Assembly: GCA_902539445.1 (NCBI GenBank)
Contig: CACBIY010000005.1
Coordinates: 1 to 64,000, forward strand
Direction: 5' to 3'
Origin: an uncultured Pelagibacteraceae bacterium
GTDB taxonomy: Bacteria > Pseudomonadota > Alphaproteobacteria > Pelagibacterales > Pelagibacteraceae
DNA length: 64,000 bases
Shown here in pieces: positions 37,448 to 48,360 of the stretch. Under the pieces are notes generated by a model. It worked only from the letters and a program-made list of their open reading frames with translations. It ran no database searches and was not told the DNA's origin. Each line of letters starts with the position of its first letter. Position 1 is the first letter of the stretch. The position numbers and the translations under genes were made by a program.

Positions 37448-37741
37448 ATGGAAAATATATTGTTAGTACTGAACATCATTCTTGCTTTAGTTCTAGTTTT
37501 ATTAGTTTTAATGCAGAAATCTGAGGGTGGAGCGCTTGGAATCGGAGTTTCACAGGAAAACATGATGTTTTCTAAAACTGCAGGAAATTTTATGACAAAA
37601 GCAACCGGTATTGTTGCAACTCTGTTTATCATATGTAGTTTAGCTTTAACGATCGTATCTAGAGGTGATTTAACACCTTCTAACTCAGTTTTAGATCAAG
37701 TTGAAGAAGATACACCAACAATCCCAGAAAATAATAATTAA
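37448..37741 (+). CDS. secG: Preprotein translocase subunit SecG
   Basis: 97-residue inner-membrane protein with two helices (about residues 3-20 and 52-72) joined by a loop containing MQKSEGGALGIG, the SecG signature. A short acidic tail follows. It stimulates SecYEG protein export. It starts 5 bases after tpiA and is separated from pyrG by 40 bases that could hold a promoter, although I see no convincing -35/-10 pair. Confidence 0.92.
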   Translation: MENILLVLNIILALVLVLLVLMQKSEGGALGIGVSQENMMFSKTAGNFMTKATGIVATLFIICSLALTIVSRGDLTPSNSVLDQVEEDTPTIPENNN

Positions 37742-37772
37742 TACTTTTCATTTACTTTTTTATTAGCTATAA

Positions 37773-40219
<2,447 letters not shown>

Positions 40220-41476
40220 GTGAGTAAAATTTCAAAAGTAAAAGCCCGACAAGTTTTTGATAGCAGAGGTAATCCGACAATAGAAGCTGAGGTTTTTGTC
40301 AAAAATCAAAGTGCAATTGCAATTTGCCCCTCAGGTGCATCGACAGGAACTTATGAAGCTTTCGAAAAAAGAGATAAAAACAATAAAAGATACTTAGGAA
40401 AAAGTGTTCTGAATGCAATTAATTTAGTCAACACTAAAATCTCAAACATACTTAAAGGTCAAAGTGTACATAATCAAGAGAGAATAGACTCTATAATGAT
40501 TAATTTAGATGGAACTAGACAAAAAACAAAGTTAGGAGCTAATTCTATATTAGCTGTATCGATGGCAGCAAAAAAACTTTCAGCAAAAATTAACAAACAA
40601 CCATTGTATAAAACTTTCCTAGTAAAAAATAATTATAAATTACCTTTTCCACTTATGAATATAATTAATGGTGGAGCACATGCTAATAATGGTTTGAGAA
40701 TTCAAGAATTTATGATTAGACCAGATCGTGCAAAAAATTTTTCTGATGCGATGAGAATTTGTTTTTTGGTGATTAAAAATTTAAGTAAGATTATTGAGAA
40801 CAAAGGATTATCTACATCTGTTGGAGATGAGGGTGGATTTGCACCCATGATTAACAATAATAATCAAGCGCTAGATTTAATTGTTTCAGCTATTAAGAAG
40901 TCAGGTTTTGTAAACGGTAAAGATGTTTCAATCTGTTTGGATGTAGCTGCAAATGAATTATATAAAAAAAATAAGTACTCTATTCATTCTAAAAGCTATA
41001 TTTCTGTAGAAAAATCTATTCAAGAATATAAAAAAATTATTAATAAATACAAAATTAAATCAATCGAAGATCCTTTCGCAGAGAATGATTGGATTTCATG
41101 GAGCAAGTTAATGAAATCTCTTCAAAAAGTGCAGATTGTGGGTGATGATCTTTATGTCACCAATATTGAGCGGCTTAAGAAAGGATTTTTGAATTTATCA
41201 TCAAATGCAATTTTAATTAAACTTAATCAAATCGGCACTGTTTCAGAGACTTTAGATGTAATTAGATTTGCTCAAACTATAGGATTTAAAACAATCATTT
41301 CGCATAGATCTGGCGATAGTGAAGATACATTTATTGCTGATCTAGCTGTGGGTACTAATTCAAATCAAATTAAAACAGGATCTTTAGCTAGATCAGAAAG
41401 AATTGCTAAATATAACCAATTATTACGTATAGAAGAAGAACTTGGAAAAAAAGCTAGAATGAATAAGATTCATTAA
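40220..41476 (+). CDS. eno: Enolase
   Basis: 418-residue glycolytic enzyme converting 2-phosphoglycerate to PEP. The start is GTG at 40220, directly after the kdsA stop, giving the conserved N-terminus SKISKVKARQVFDSRGNPTIE. Catalytic and metal-binding segments are PLMNIINGGAHANNGLRIQEFM, SVGDEGGFAP, SIEDPFAENDW and ILIKLNQIGTVSET with ISHRSGDSEDTFIADLAV. It overlaps the ftsB-like gene by 1 base. Confidence 0.97.
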   Translation: MSKISKVKARQVFDSRGNPTIEAEVFVKNQSAIAICPSGASTGTYEAFEKRDKNNKRYLGKSVLNAINLVNTKISNILKGQSVHNQERIDSIMINLDGTRQKTKLGANSILAVSMAAKKLSAKINKQPLYKTFLVKNNYKLPFPLMNIINGGAHANNGLRIQEFMIRPDRAKNFSDAMRICFLVIKNLSKIIENKGLSTSVGDEGGFAPMINNNNQALDLIVSAIKKSGFVNGKDVSICLDVAANELYKKNKYSIHSKSYISVEKSIQEYKKIINKYKIKSIEDPFAENDWISWSKLMKSLQKVQIVGDDLYVTNIERLKKGFLNLSSNAILIKLNQIGTVSETLDVIRFAQTIGFKTIISHRSGDSEDTFIADLAVGTNSNQIKTGSLARSERIAKYNQLLRIEEELGKKARMNKIH

Positions 41477-41784
41477 TGCTTCAAAGATTAAAAAAGAATT
41501 ATTTTCTACTTATATCAGTTTTTCTAATTATATATTTTTTCTTCAATCTTTTATCAGGTGAAAGAGGATTAATTTCCTACTATGAAAAAAAACAAATTTT
41601 AAATGATTTAAAAATTAAGGAATTATCATTAAAAAATCAAATAAATGACTTGGATTTTAAGAATTCATTATTAAGTGACAATCTAGATCTTGATTATATT
41701 GAAACTTTAATTAGAGAAAGATTCTTATTTGGTAAAAAAAATGAAAAAATCTATATTATAAAAAAAGATGACACAAAAAATTAA
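41476..41784 (+). CDS. ftsB: FtsB/DivIC-like septum formation initiator
   Basis: 102-residue single-pass protein: one membrane helix (about residues 9-25), then a coiled coil (about 35-70) containing [18 protein letters not shown], and a C-terminal segment with [18 protein letters not shown], which matches the family pattern for FtsB/DivIC. It probably acts in the divisome with FtsL and FtsQ. Its position directly after eno is conserved. It overlaps lipA by 17 bases. Confidence 0.85.
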   Translation: MLQRLKKNYFLLISVFLIIYFFFNLLSGERGLISYYEKKQILNDLKIKELSLKNQINDLDFKNSLLSDNLDLDYIETLIRERFLFGKKNEKIYIIKKDDTKN

Positions 41785-42700
41785 ACCAAGACATCCTGAA
41801 AAAATAAAAAATCCAATTAATCCTATTAAGAAAAAACCCGAATGGATTAGATCTAAATTAAATAATAGTAGAGAATTTTTTTTAACAAAATCAATTGTAA
41901 ATAAAAATAATCTCGTAACAGTTTGTCAGGAAGCAAATTGTCCAAATATAACCGAGTGTTGGAGCAAAAGACATGCAACTTTTATGATAATGGGTGATAC
42001 ATGTACAAGGGCATGTGCTTTTTGTGATGTAAAAACTGGTAAACCAGAAAAATTAGATAAGTTAGAACCAATTAAAATATCTCAAGCAGTAAAAAAATTA
42101 GATCTAAAACATGTTGTAATTACTTCAGTTGATAGAGATGATTTGGATGATGGTGGCTCAAATCATTTTTATGAAGTTATAAATCAAACAAGAAAAACTA
42201 ATCCTAATACAACTATCGAAGTCTTGACGCCTGATTTTTTAAGAAAAGGTGATGCTTATAAGAAAGTACTAGAAGCTAATCCAGATGTTTTTAATCACAA
42301 TATTGAAACTGTTCCTAGTCTTTATTTAAAAGTAAGACCTGGCTCAAGATATTTTGCATCTCTTGAACTTTTAAAAAATGCAAAAAAAATGAATAAGAAG
42401 GTTTTTACAAAATCAGGAATAATGGTTGGTTTAGGTGAAACTAGAGATGAAATCTTACAAGTAATGGATGACTTAAAATCTGCTGATGTAGATTTTTTAA
42501 CAATCGGACAATATTTACAACCATCTGTAAAACACTTTCCACTAGATAGATATTATAAACCCGAGGAATTCAAAGAATTGGGTGATATTGCAAAAGCAAA
42601 AGGTTTTTTATTAGTTTCTTCATCACCCTTAACAAGATCTTCATATCATGCAGATGAAGACTTTACAAAACTTCAACAAAATAGATTAAAAAGCCATTAA
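41768..42700 (+). CDS. lipA: Lipoyl synthase
   Basis: 310-residue radical SAM enzyme inserting sulfur into octanoyl-protein. Both clusters can be traced: auxiliary cluster ligands Cys53, Cys58 and Cys64 ([12 protein letters not shown]) and the radical-SAM CxxxCxxC at Cys79, Cys83 and Cys86, with the late [12 protein letters not shown] motif. In related bacteria the pyruvate dehydrogenase genes stand between ftsB and lipA; here lipA follows ftsB directly. It overlaps ratA by 1 base. Confidence 0.97.
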   Translation: MTQKIKPRHPEKIKNPINPIKKKPEWIRSKLNNSREFFLTKSIVNKNNLVTVCQEANCPNITECWSKRHATFMIMGDTCTRACAFCDVKTGKPEKLDKLEPIKISQAVKKLDLKHVVITSVDRDDLDDGGSNHFYEVINQTRKTNPNTTIEVLTPDFLRKGDAYKKVLEANPDVFNHNIETVPSLYLKVRPGSRYFASLELLKNAKKMNKKVFTKSGIMVGLGETRDEILQVMDDLKSADVDFLTIGQYLQPSVKHFPLDRYYKPEEFKELGDIAKAKGFLLVSSSPLTRSSYHADEDFTKLQQNRLKSH

Positions 42701-43158
42701 TGCCAAAAGCTTCAGTTAAGCGATTAATTGAATGTAAAAAAAAAGATTTAATTGATTTAGTTTTGGATATTGAAAAATACCCAGAATTTGTCCCATTCTG
42801 TTTCGATGCAAAAATATATGAAAATAAAAATGAAGGTGATTTAACAAAAATAATCGCGGATTTAACAATAGGTAAAGGGCCATTTAAGGATACTTATAAA
42901 AGCGATGTGGTTTTTAATAGAAAGGAAGACTCAATATTTGTTAAAAATATAGAGGGGCCTTTGAATCATTTATCCAATAATTGGATTTTTGTAGATAAAG
43001 AGAATGGAATTACCGAAGTTACTTTTGATATTGATTTTGAAATTAAAAATAAATTTTTAAATTCTTTAATGGTAGTATCTTTTCAATTTGGATTAGAGAA
43101 AATAGCTGATGCGTTTCAAAAAAGAGCAGAAAAGTTATTTAGCAACTCCAAGAACTAG
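42700..43158 (+). CDS. RatA/COQ10-family START-domain protein
   Basis: 152-residue single-domain protein of the polyketide-cyclase/START fold. DLVLDIEKYPEFVPFC near the N-terminus and the C-terminal amphipathic helix FQFGLEKIADAFQKRAEKL are family signatures. Homologues are annotated as RatA toxin or COQ10 ubiquinone-binding protein; next to lipA in alphaproteobacteria the ubiquinone-related role is more plausible, especially as no antitoxin-like RatB gene is adjacent. Its last 24 bases overlap the convergent cinA gene. Confidence 0.85.
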   Translation: MPKASVKRLIECKKKDLIDLVLDIEKYPEFVPFCFDAKIYENKNEGDLTKIIADLTIGKGPFKDTYKSDVVFNRKEDSIFVKNIEGPLNHLSNNWIFVDKENGITEVTFDIDFEIKNKFLNSLMVVSFQFGLEKIADAFQKRAEKLFSNSKN

Positions 43159-43596
43159 ATTTAAGGCCTTTTTTACAGTAGCTTTTTGAATTGAGGATCT
43201 TTCTTTACTTTTGAATAAACATTTAATTATTTGGATTTTATTTCCTTTTTTAAGCCCGATATAAACTAAACCCACAGGCTTTTTTTTGGTGCCACCTCTA
43301 GGTCCCGCTATACCAGTGACTGAAATATTAATATTAGCTTTTGAAATTCTAGATAAATTATTAACCATTGCATAGCAACATTCGTAGCTCACAGCTCCAA
43401 ATCTCTTAATAATATTTTTATTTACTTTTAAAATCTTGATTTTTGCTTGATTAGAGTAGGTGACTAAACCTAAGTTAAATATCTTTGATGCACCACTTAT
43501 TGAAGTTATAGAACTCGCTAATAATCCACCAGTGCATGATTCCGCAACAGATATTTTAATTTTCTTTTTAATTAACAGTTTAATTAATGATTTCAT
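43135..43596 (-). CDS. CinA C-terminal-domain protein (nicotinamide-nucleotide amidase)
   Basis: 153-residue stand-alone CinA C-terminal domain, the PncC-type deamidase that converts NMN to nicotinate mononucleotide in NAD salvage. SVAESCTGGLLASSITSISGAS contains the catalytic Ser/Thr region, followed by ISVTGIAGPRGGTKKKPVGLVYIG. The N-terminal molybdopterin-like domain of full CinA is absent, as is usual for this small form. It overlaps pgpA by 1 base and the ratA 3' end by 24 bases. Confidence 0.92.
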   Translation of the reverse strand: MKSLIKLLIKKKIKISVAESCTGGLLASSITSISGASKIFNLGLVTYSNQAKIKILKVNKNIIKRFGAVSYECCYAMVNNLSRISKANINISVTGIAGPRGGTKKKPVGLVYIGLKKGNKIQIIKCLFKSKERSSIQKATVKKALNLVLGVAK

Positions 43597-44099
43597 TATA
43601 TAAAATAACTACTTAAAACCATAAAACAAATTAAAGATAAAACAACATAAAATCCTGCAACTACATCATCCATAATTACACCAAAACTATTTTTGAAATT
43701 TTTATCAAAAAAACTTACAGGAAATGGTTTTGCAATATCAAAAAATCTGAATAACACAAAACAAATACCGTAAAAAATTAGAGCTTCATTTGGTGATTTT
43801 TCTGTGCCATGTGAAATTTCATAAAGATAAATCGGAATCGATTGACCAATAAACTCATCAATAATTACTTCTTTAGGATCCTTATTTTCATTATCTTTAA
43901 TATGATGTGCTACAGCTGAAAAAGATAAAATGAAAACAACTACTAAAAATATTAGTATTAAGTTTGAAGATAAATTAAATATGTGAAAAAAAATGTAAAG
44001 AATAATTACTGTGGCCAAAGATCCAAAAGTGCCTGGAATTTTTGGAACTTTACCCAAACCAAACATTGTAACGAACAAAGTATTAATATTTTTAATCAT
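43596..44099 (-). CDS. pgpA: Phosphatidylglycerophosphatase A
   Basis: 167-residue membrane phosphatase with about four helices that makes phosphatidylglycerol from its phosphate. GLGKVPKIPGTFGSLATV near the N-terminus and the acidic VIIDEFIGQSIP plus RFFDIAKPFPVSFFD and GVIMDDVVAGFY motifs are diagnostic. It overlaps ispDF by 8 bases and cinA by 1, forming a three-gene minus-strand transcript. Confidence 0.94.
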   Translation of the reverse strand: MIKNINTLFVTMFGLGKVPKIPGTFGSLATVIILYIFFHIFNLSSNLILIFLVVVFILSFSAVAHHIKDNENKDPKEVIIDEFIGQSIPIYLYEISHGTEKSPNEALIFYGICFVLFRFFDIAKPFPVSFFDKNFKNSFGVIMDDVVAGFYVVLSLICFMVLSSYFI

Positions 44100-45198
44100 A
44101 TTTTGTTATTGAAATGATTACTTCACATGCAATAGCTTTTTCTTTTCCAATTAAACCAAGTTTTTCAACTGTTTTACCTTTTAAATTTATTAAATCTTTT
44201 TTTAACATCATGAGTTTGGATATTGAATTAATTATACGATCTCTGTATTTTGATACCTTAGGTTGTTCACAAATTAGATTTATATCCAAATTATTTATAA
44301 AAAAATTTGATTTATAAAGATTTTCAATAACTGGTTTTAAAATTTTTGGTGATCTAATATTTTTATATTTTCTTGTGTTTGGAAAAAAGGATCCAATATC
44401 TTTATTTCTCATTGCGCCTAAAATCGCATCTATAATTGAATGTAAAATTACATCTCCATCTGAATGTCCTTTTAATCCAGAGTGAAAAGGTATCTTGGCA
44501 CCACCTAAATAAAGTTTTTTATTTTTAACCAATCTATGAATATCGAAACCAATTCCAAAAAAAGTTTTATTTGATTTTACATCACTTTTAAAAGTGATCT
44601 TATTATTAGTATTTTCTCCTATTATAAATTTTATTTTTCTATTTTTATTGATAAATAAAGTTGCTTCATCTGTAATTTTGTTTTTTTCATTAATTGCAAG
44701 TTCATATAATTTTTTAAATTTAAATGCTTGTGGTGTTTGGGTTAGATAAGTGTTTTCTCTATTAAGATTATATAATTCATTTTTTACTTTATATTTTATT
44801 GTATCCTTAGAATTTATATATGGAACTACAGCTATATTTCTTTTTAAATGATTTAATAGTTGTTTTAACAATTTTATAGTAAAATCTGGCCTTGCAGCGT
44901 CATGAATAAGAACGTTGTTAGGTTTATACTTTTTAAGATGTTTTAAAGCTATTAAAGAAGAATCAGATCTTTCTTTGCCTCCCTTTATTATTTTGACTGA
45001 GTTATGAATTTGTTTTTTTTTAAGATGTTTAATGTTGTTAGTTACAACTAAAATTTTTTTAAAAAGCTTTGAGTTAACTGATTTCTCAATTGAGTGATCT
45101 ATAATTTCTTTATTTTTGTAATTATAGAATTGCTTAGGTATTTTTTTATGAAATCTCCTACTTTTTCCAGCAGCTAATATTACAAAATAGTTGTTCAT
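44092..45198 (-). CDS. ispDF: Bifunctional IspD/IspF isoprenoid enzyme
   Basis: 368-residue fusion of two MEP-pathway enzymes. The N-terminal IspD cytidylyltransferase (about residues 1-212) begins FVILAAGKSRRFHKKIPKQF and includes VLIHDAARP. The C-terminal IspF cyclodiphosphate synthase (about 213-368) begins GIGFDIHRL and contains GHSDGDVILHSIIDAILGA with zinc ligands and the late AIACEVIISI. The fusion is typical of alphaproteobacteria. Its start is only 26 bases from the divergent ntrY start; dusB, ntrB and ntrC, which usually follow at this locus, are missing. Confidence 0.95.
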   Translation of the reverse strand: MNNYFVILAAGKSRRFHKKIPKQFYNYKNKEIIDHSIEKSVNSKLFKKILVVTNNIKHLKKKQIHNSVKIIKGGKERSDSSLIALKHLKKYKPNNVLIHDAARPDFTIKLLKQLLNHLKRNIAVVPYINSKDTIKYKVKNELYNLNRENTYLTQTPQAFKFKKLYELAINEKNKITDEATLFINKNRKIKFIIGENTNNKITFKSDVKSNKTFFGIGFDIHRLVKNKKLYLGGAKIPFHSGLKGHSDGDVILHSIIDAILGAMRNKDIGSFFPNTRKYKNIRSPKILKPVIENLYKSNFFINNLDINLICEQPKVSKYRDRIINSISKLMMLKKDLINLKGKTVEKLGLIGKEKAIACEVIISITKYD

Positions 45199-45224
45199 TC
45201 TTTTAAATACTATAATTCTTAAAT

Positions 45225-47003
45225 ATGGTTGAATTTTTGAAAAAAAATATTTTCATAATTTTCCTATCTAGTATTACACTACTTTTAGGATTTTTAACTT
45301 TTTTAACATTTATAGACAGAAGTTTTATTGAATTAAATCAAAATAATTTACAATATTTATTAATTGTAAATATTTTATTACTTTTATCATTATTCGTATT
45401 CATTTTTTTAGAGGTAAAAAGATCTATTCGTAATGATATTGATAAAGATGGTTTAAAATCGAATAAAAAATATATTACTTATTTTTCTCTCTTCACTTTA
45501 ATACCCTCAATATTAATTTCAATTTTTTCACTTTTTTTATTTTCTTTTGCACTTGAAAAATACTTTGATAAAAAAGTAACAACAGTCGTAAATAATTCTT
45601 ATGAACTTGCTAAAAGTTATGTTGAAGAAGTAAGAAATAAGATTGAATCCGATATTATATTAATTGCTTTTGACACCAATAAAAGTTCTAAATTTTTAAA
45701 CGATAATGAAAATGAATATATAAGATTTTTAAAAACTCAAAGATTAATTAGAAATATTGATGAAATACATATCATCGATCAAAATAAAAAATTATTATTT
45801 ACCAATTTAGATGATCCCACAAAATATATTCCTCCTATAGATAAAACACTAAAACTTGTATTAGACGATGATAGACCTCTTAAGATAATAAATGCGCCTG
45901 AAAATATTTCAGCTGCAATAATGAGACTTCAAGCTTTTGAAAACAGATTTTTATACGTTGTAAAATACCTTGATAAGGATATATCAAAATATTTAAATGA
46001 ATCTCAAGAGGCAATTAATTTTTATTATACAGTTGAGGAAAGAAGTACAGGTATAAAAATTTCCTTTGCTATAATATATATAATCATAGTTACTCTATTG
46101 CTTTTTATATCTATAACTATTGCTATAAGATTTTCTTCGAGATTTTTTAGATCTATAAACAATCTAATTTCTGCATCTACTGCAATTGGTGAGGGTGATT
46201 TGACTAGAAAAGTTCCTGAGATAAAAACTGATAAAGATTTAGAAATTTTAAATAAGAACTTCAACTCAATGATTGTTAGATTGAAAAACCAGCAAGATAA
46301 ATTAATTATCAATGAAAGATATGAAGCCTGGGGTAATCTTGCAAGAAAATTAGCCCATGAAATCAAGAATCCTCTTACACCGATTCAATTATCAATCGAT
46401 AGAATAAAAGAAAAATATATTCAACAAGTTGATAAAAATGAGAAAGATAATTTTGAGGAAAATTTGAAGATCATAAATAATCAGATTAAACAAATAGGTA
46501 ATTTGGTTAATGAATTTTCTGATTTTGCTAGAATGCCTAAACCAGTTTTAAAAAAAAATGATTTAATAAAGATAATTTACGAGAATATTAAATTATTATC
46601 TGAAACAGACCCTTCGATAAAAATTAATTTAAATATTAAAAAACCTTCAATCTTATTACAGTGTGATAAAGAGCAAATTAGTAGAGTAATATTTAATTTG
46701 ATTAAAAACTCTATTGAAAGTATCCAGCAAAAAGCTGAAAATACCAGTAATTTCGATAAAATTATTACTATTGAAATTTTTGAGAGAAATAACCAGATTT
46801 ATATTATAATTAAAGACAGTGGATTAGGTTTTGAAAATATAAAAAATAATATTAAAGATATTTTAAACCCTTACTTTACTACAAAAAAAAATGGTACAGG
46901 TTTAGGTCTTTCAATAGTAAATAAGATTATTAATGATCATAATGGTGAAATAAATTTTGTTTCGATTCCAAATGGAGCAAAAATAGAAATTATATTTTAT
47001 TAA
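45225..47003 (+). CDS. ntrY: NtrY-family membrane sensor histidine kinase
   Basis: 592-residue sensor kinase. Three hydrophobic helices lie in the first 115 residues and one around 280-305, enclosing an extracytoplasmic domain (about 120-275). A HAMP region (about 306-360) leads to the HisKA segment KLAHEIKNPLTPIQLS with the phosphoacceptor His378, then the ATPase N box NLIKNSIES, DSGLGF and GTGLGLSIV. A clear PAS domain is not evident. ntrX follows after its stop with no gap. In SAR11, NtrYX is considered the nitrogen-response system in the absence of NtrBC and PII (family knowledge). Confidence 0.93.
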   Translation: MVEFLKKNIFIIFLSSITLLLGFLTFLTFIDRSFIELNQNNLQYLLIVNILLLLSLFVFIFLEVKRSIRNDIDKDGLKSNKKYITYFSLFTLIPSILISIFSLFLFSFALEKYFDKKVTTVVNNSYELAKSYVEEVRNKIESDIILIAFDTNKSSKFLNDNENEYIRFLKTQRLIRNIDEIHIIDQNKKLLFTNLDDPTKYIPPIDKTLKLVLDDDRPLKIINAPENISAAIMRLQAFENRFLYVVKYLDKDISKYLNESQEAINFYYTVEERSTGIKISFAIIYIIIVTLLLFISITIAIRFSSRFFRSINNLISASTAIGEGDLTRKVPEIKTDKDLEILNKNFNSMIVRLKNQQDKLIINERYEAWGNLARKLAHEIKNPLTPIQLSIDRIKEKYIQQVDKNEKDNFEENLKIINNQIKQIGNLVNEFSDFARMPKPVLKKNDLIKIIYENIKLLSETDPSIKINLNIKKPSILLQCDKEQISRVIFNLIKNSIESIQQKAENTSNFDKIITIEIFERNNQIYIIIKDSGLGFENIKNNIKDILNPYFTTKKNGTGLGLSIVNKIINDHNGEINFVSIPNGAKIEIIFY

Positions 47004-48359
47004 ATGAGTGTAGAAATATTAATTGTTGATGATAATTCAGATATAAGAAATATTCTTAATGATCTTATCATTGATGCTGGTTATCAAACCCGATTGGCAG
47101 CTAATTATAATCAAGCTTTAAATGAAATTGATAAAAAAATGCCTGATGTTGCAATTCTTGATGTTAAATTAGATAAAGGTGATAATGATGGTATACAACT
47201 TTTATCCCACATAAAATCAAAAAATACCGATGTACCAGTAATTATGATTTCTGGACATGCAAACATAGAAATGGCAGTCAATTCATTAAAACACGGAGCA
47301 TTTGAATTTGTTGAAAAACCCTTTGATAAAACAAGATTATTAAATTTTATAAGTAGAGCCGTTGAGAATTTAAGTTTAAAAACCCAAAATAAAGAATATG
47401 AGAATAAACTTTTTTCCTCATATGAGTTAATTGGTAATAGTAAGAATATTGTAAATATAAAAGATCAAATTGAAAAAATTTCTGTAACTGAAAGTAGAAT
47501 TTTCATTAATGGCCCCTCAGGCTCTGGTAAAGAATTAATTGCTAGAAAAATCCATAAAAATTCTAAAAGAAAAAATAAACCTTTTGTAATTATTAATGGT
47601 GCGTTACTTGATAATGATAAATATGATTTAGAATTATTTGGTGAAGAAAAAAATGATGGATCTATTTCTTATGGTGCGCTAGAGAAGGCAAATAAAGGAA
47701 CTCTTTTAATAGACCAAGTATCTGAAATACCACTAGCAATACAATCAAAAATTTTAAGAGTTTTAACAGACCAAAAATTTAAAAGAGTAAATGGCAATAA
47801 TGATATTTATGTTGATGTCAGACTAATCTGCTCATCTAGTAAAGATCTTAAGCAAGAAATAGAATTAGGAAATTTTAGAGAAGATCTATTCCATAGATTA
47901 AATGTATTTGAAATTAATATTAAACCTTTAAACGAAAGAATTTCAGATATACCATTACTTATAAATTATTTCTCAAATAAAATTTCTGAAAGTTATAATA
48001 TCAAAAATTTAAAGATTGATGATAATAATAGTTATATTTTAAATCATGATTGGCATGGAAATGTAAGAGAATTAAGAAATTTAATTGAAAGAATTGCAAT
48101 ATTACAACCAACAAGTCAGGAAAAAATCTCTAACATTATTAAGGAGTCATTAAAATCTGGGATCAATAATAGCAGGTTTAATGAAAATAGTTTGTCCGTA
48201 CCTTTAAAAGAGGCTAGAGAAAAGTTTGAAAAAGAGTATTTAAGTCTTCAACTAAAAAAATTTAACGGGAATATATCAAAAACAGCTACTTTTGTTGGCA
48301 TGGAAAGAAGCGCTCTGCATAGGAAACTAAAGGGTCTTGGAATAAAAGAATTTAATTAG
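47004..48359 (+). CDS. ntrX: NtrX-family response regulator with degenerate AAA+ domain
   Basis: 451-residue NtrC-like regulator. The receiver domain (1-120) has acidic pocket Asp9/Asp10, phosphoacceptor Asp53 and KPFD. The AAA+ domain (about 140-370) keeps Walker A GPSGSGKEL, but Walker B reads TLLIDQVSEIP, with Gln where the catalytic Glu normally is, and the sigma54-contacting GAFTGA motif is replaced by KNDGSISYGALE. A Fis-type HTH ends the protein (NISKTATFVGMERSALHRKL). It therefore probably regulates sigma70 promoters without ATP-driven sigma54 activation. Loss of GAFTGA is known in other NtrX proteins. Confidence 0.92.
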   Translation: MSVEILIVDDNSDIRNILNDLIIDAGYQTRLAANYNQALNEIDKKMPDVAILDVKLDKGDNDGIQLLSHIKSKNTDVPVIMISGHANIEMAVNSLKHGAFEFVEKPFDKTRLLNFISRAVENLSLKTQNKEYENKLFSSYELIGNSKNIVNIKDQIEKISVTESRIFINGPSGSGKELIARKIHKNSKRKNKPFVIINGALLDNDKYDLELFGEEKNDGSISYGALEKANKGTLLIDQVSEIPLAIQSKILRVLTDQKFKRVNGNNDIYVDVRLICSSSKDLKQEIELGNFREDLFHRLNVFEINIKPLNERISDIPLLINYFSNKISESYNIKNLKIDDNNSYILNHDWHGNVRELRNLIERIAILQPTSQEKISNIIKESLKSGINNSRFNENSLSVPLKEAREKFEKEYLSLQLKKFNGNISKTATFVGMERSALHRKLKGLGIKEFN

Positions 48360-48360
48360 T

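Noticed and set aside
42700-43158. RatA toxin of a toxin-antitoxin system
   Set aside because: No antitoxin-like partner is adjacent, and the START-fold protein next to lipA in alphaproteobacteria is better viewed as COQ10-like.
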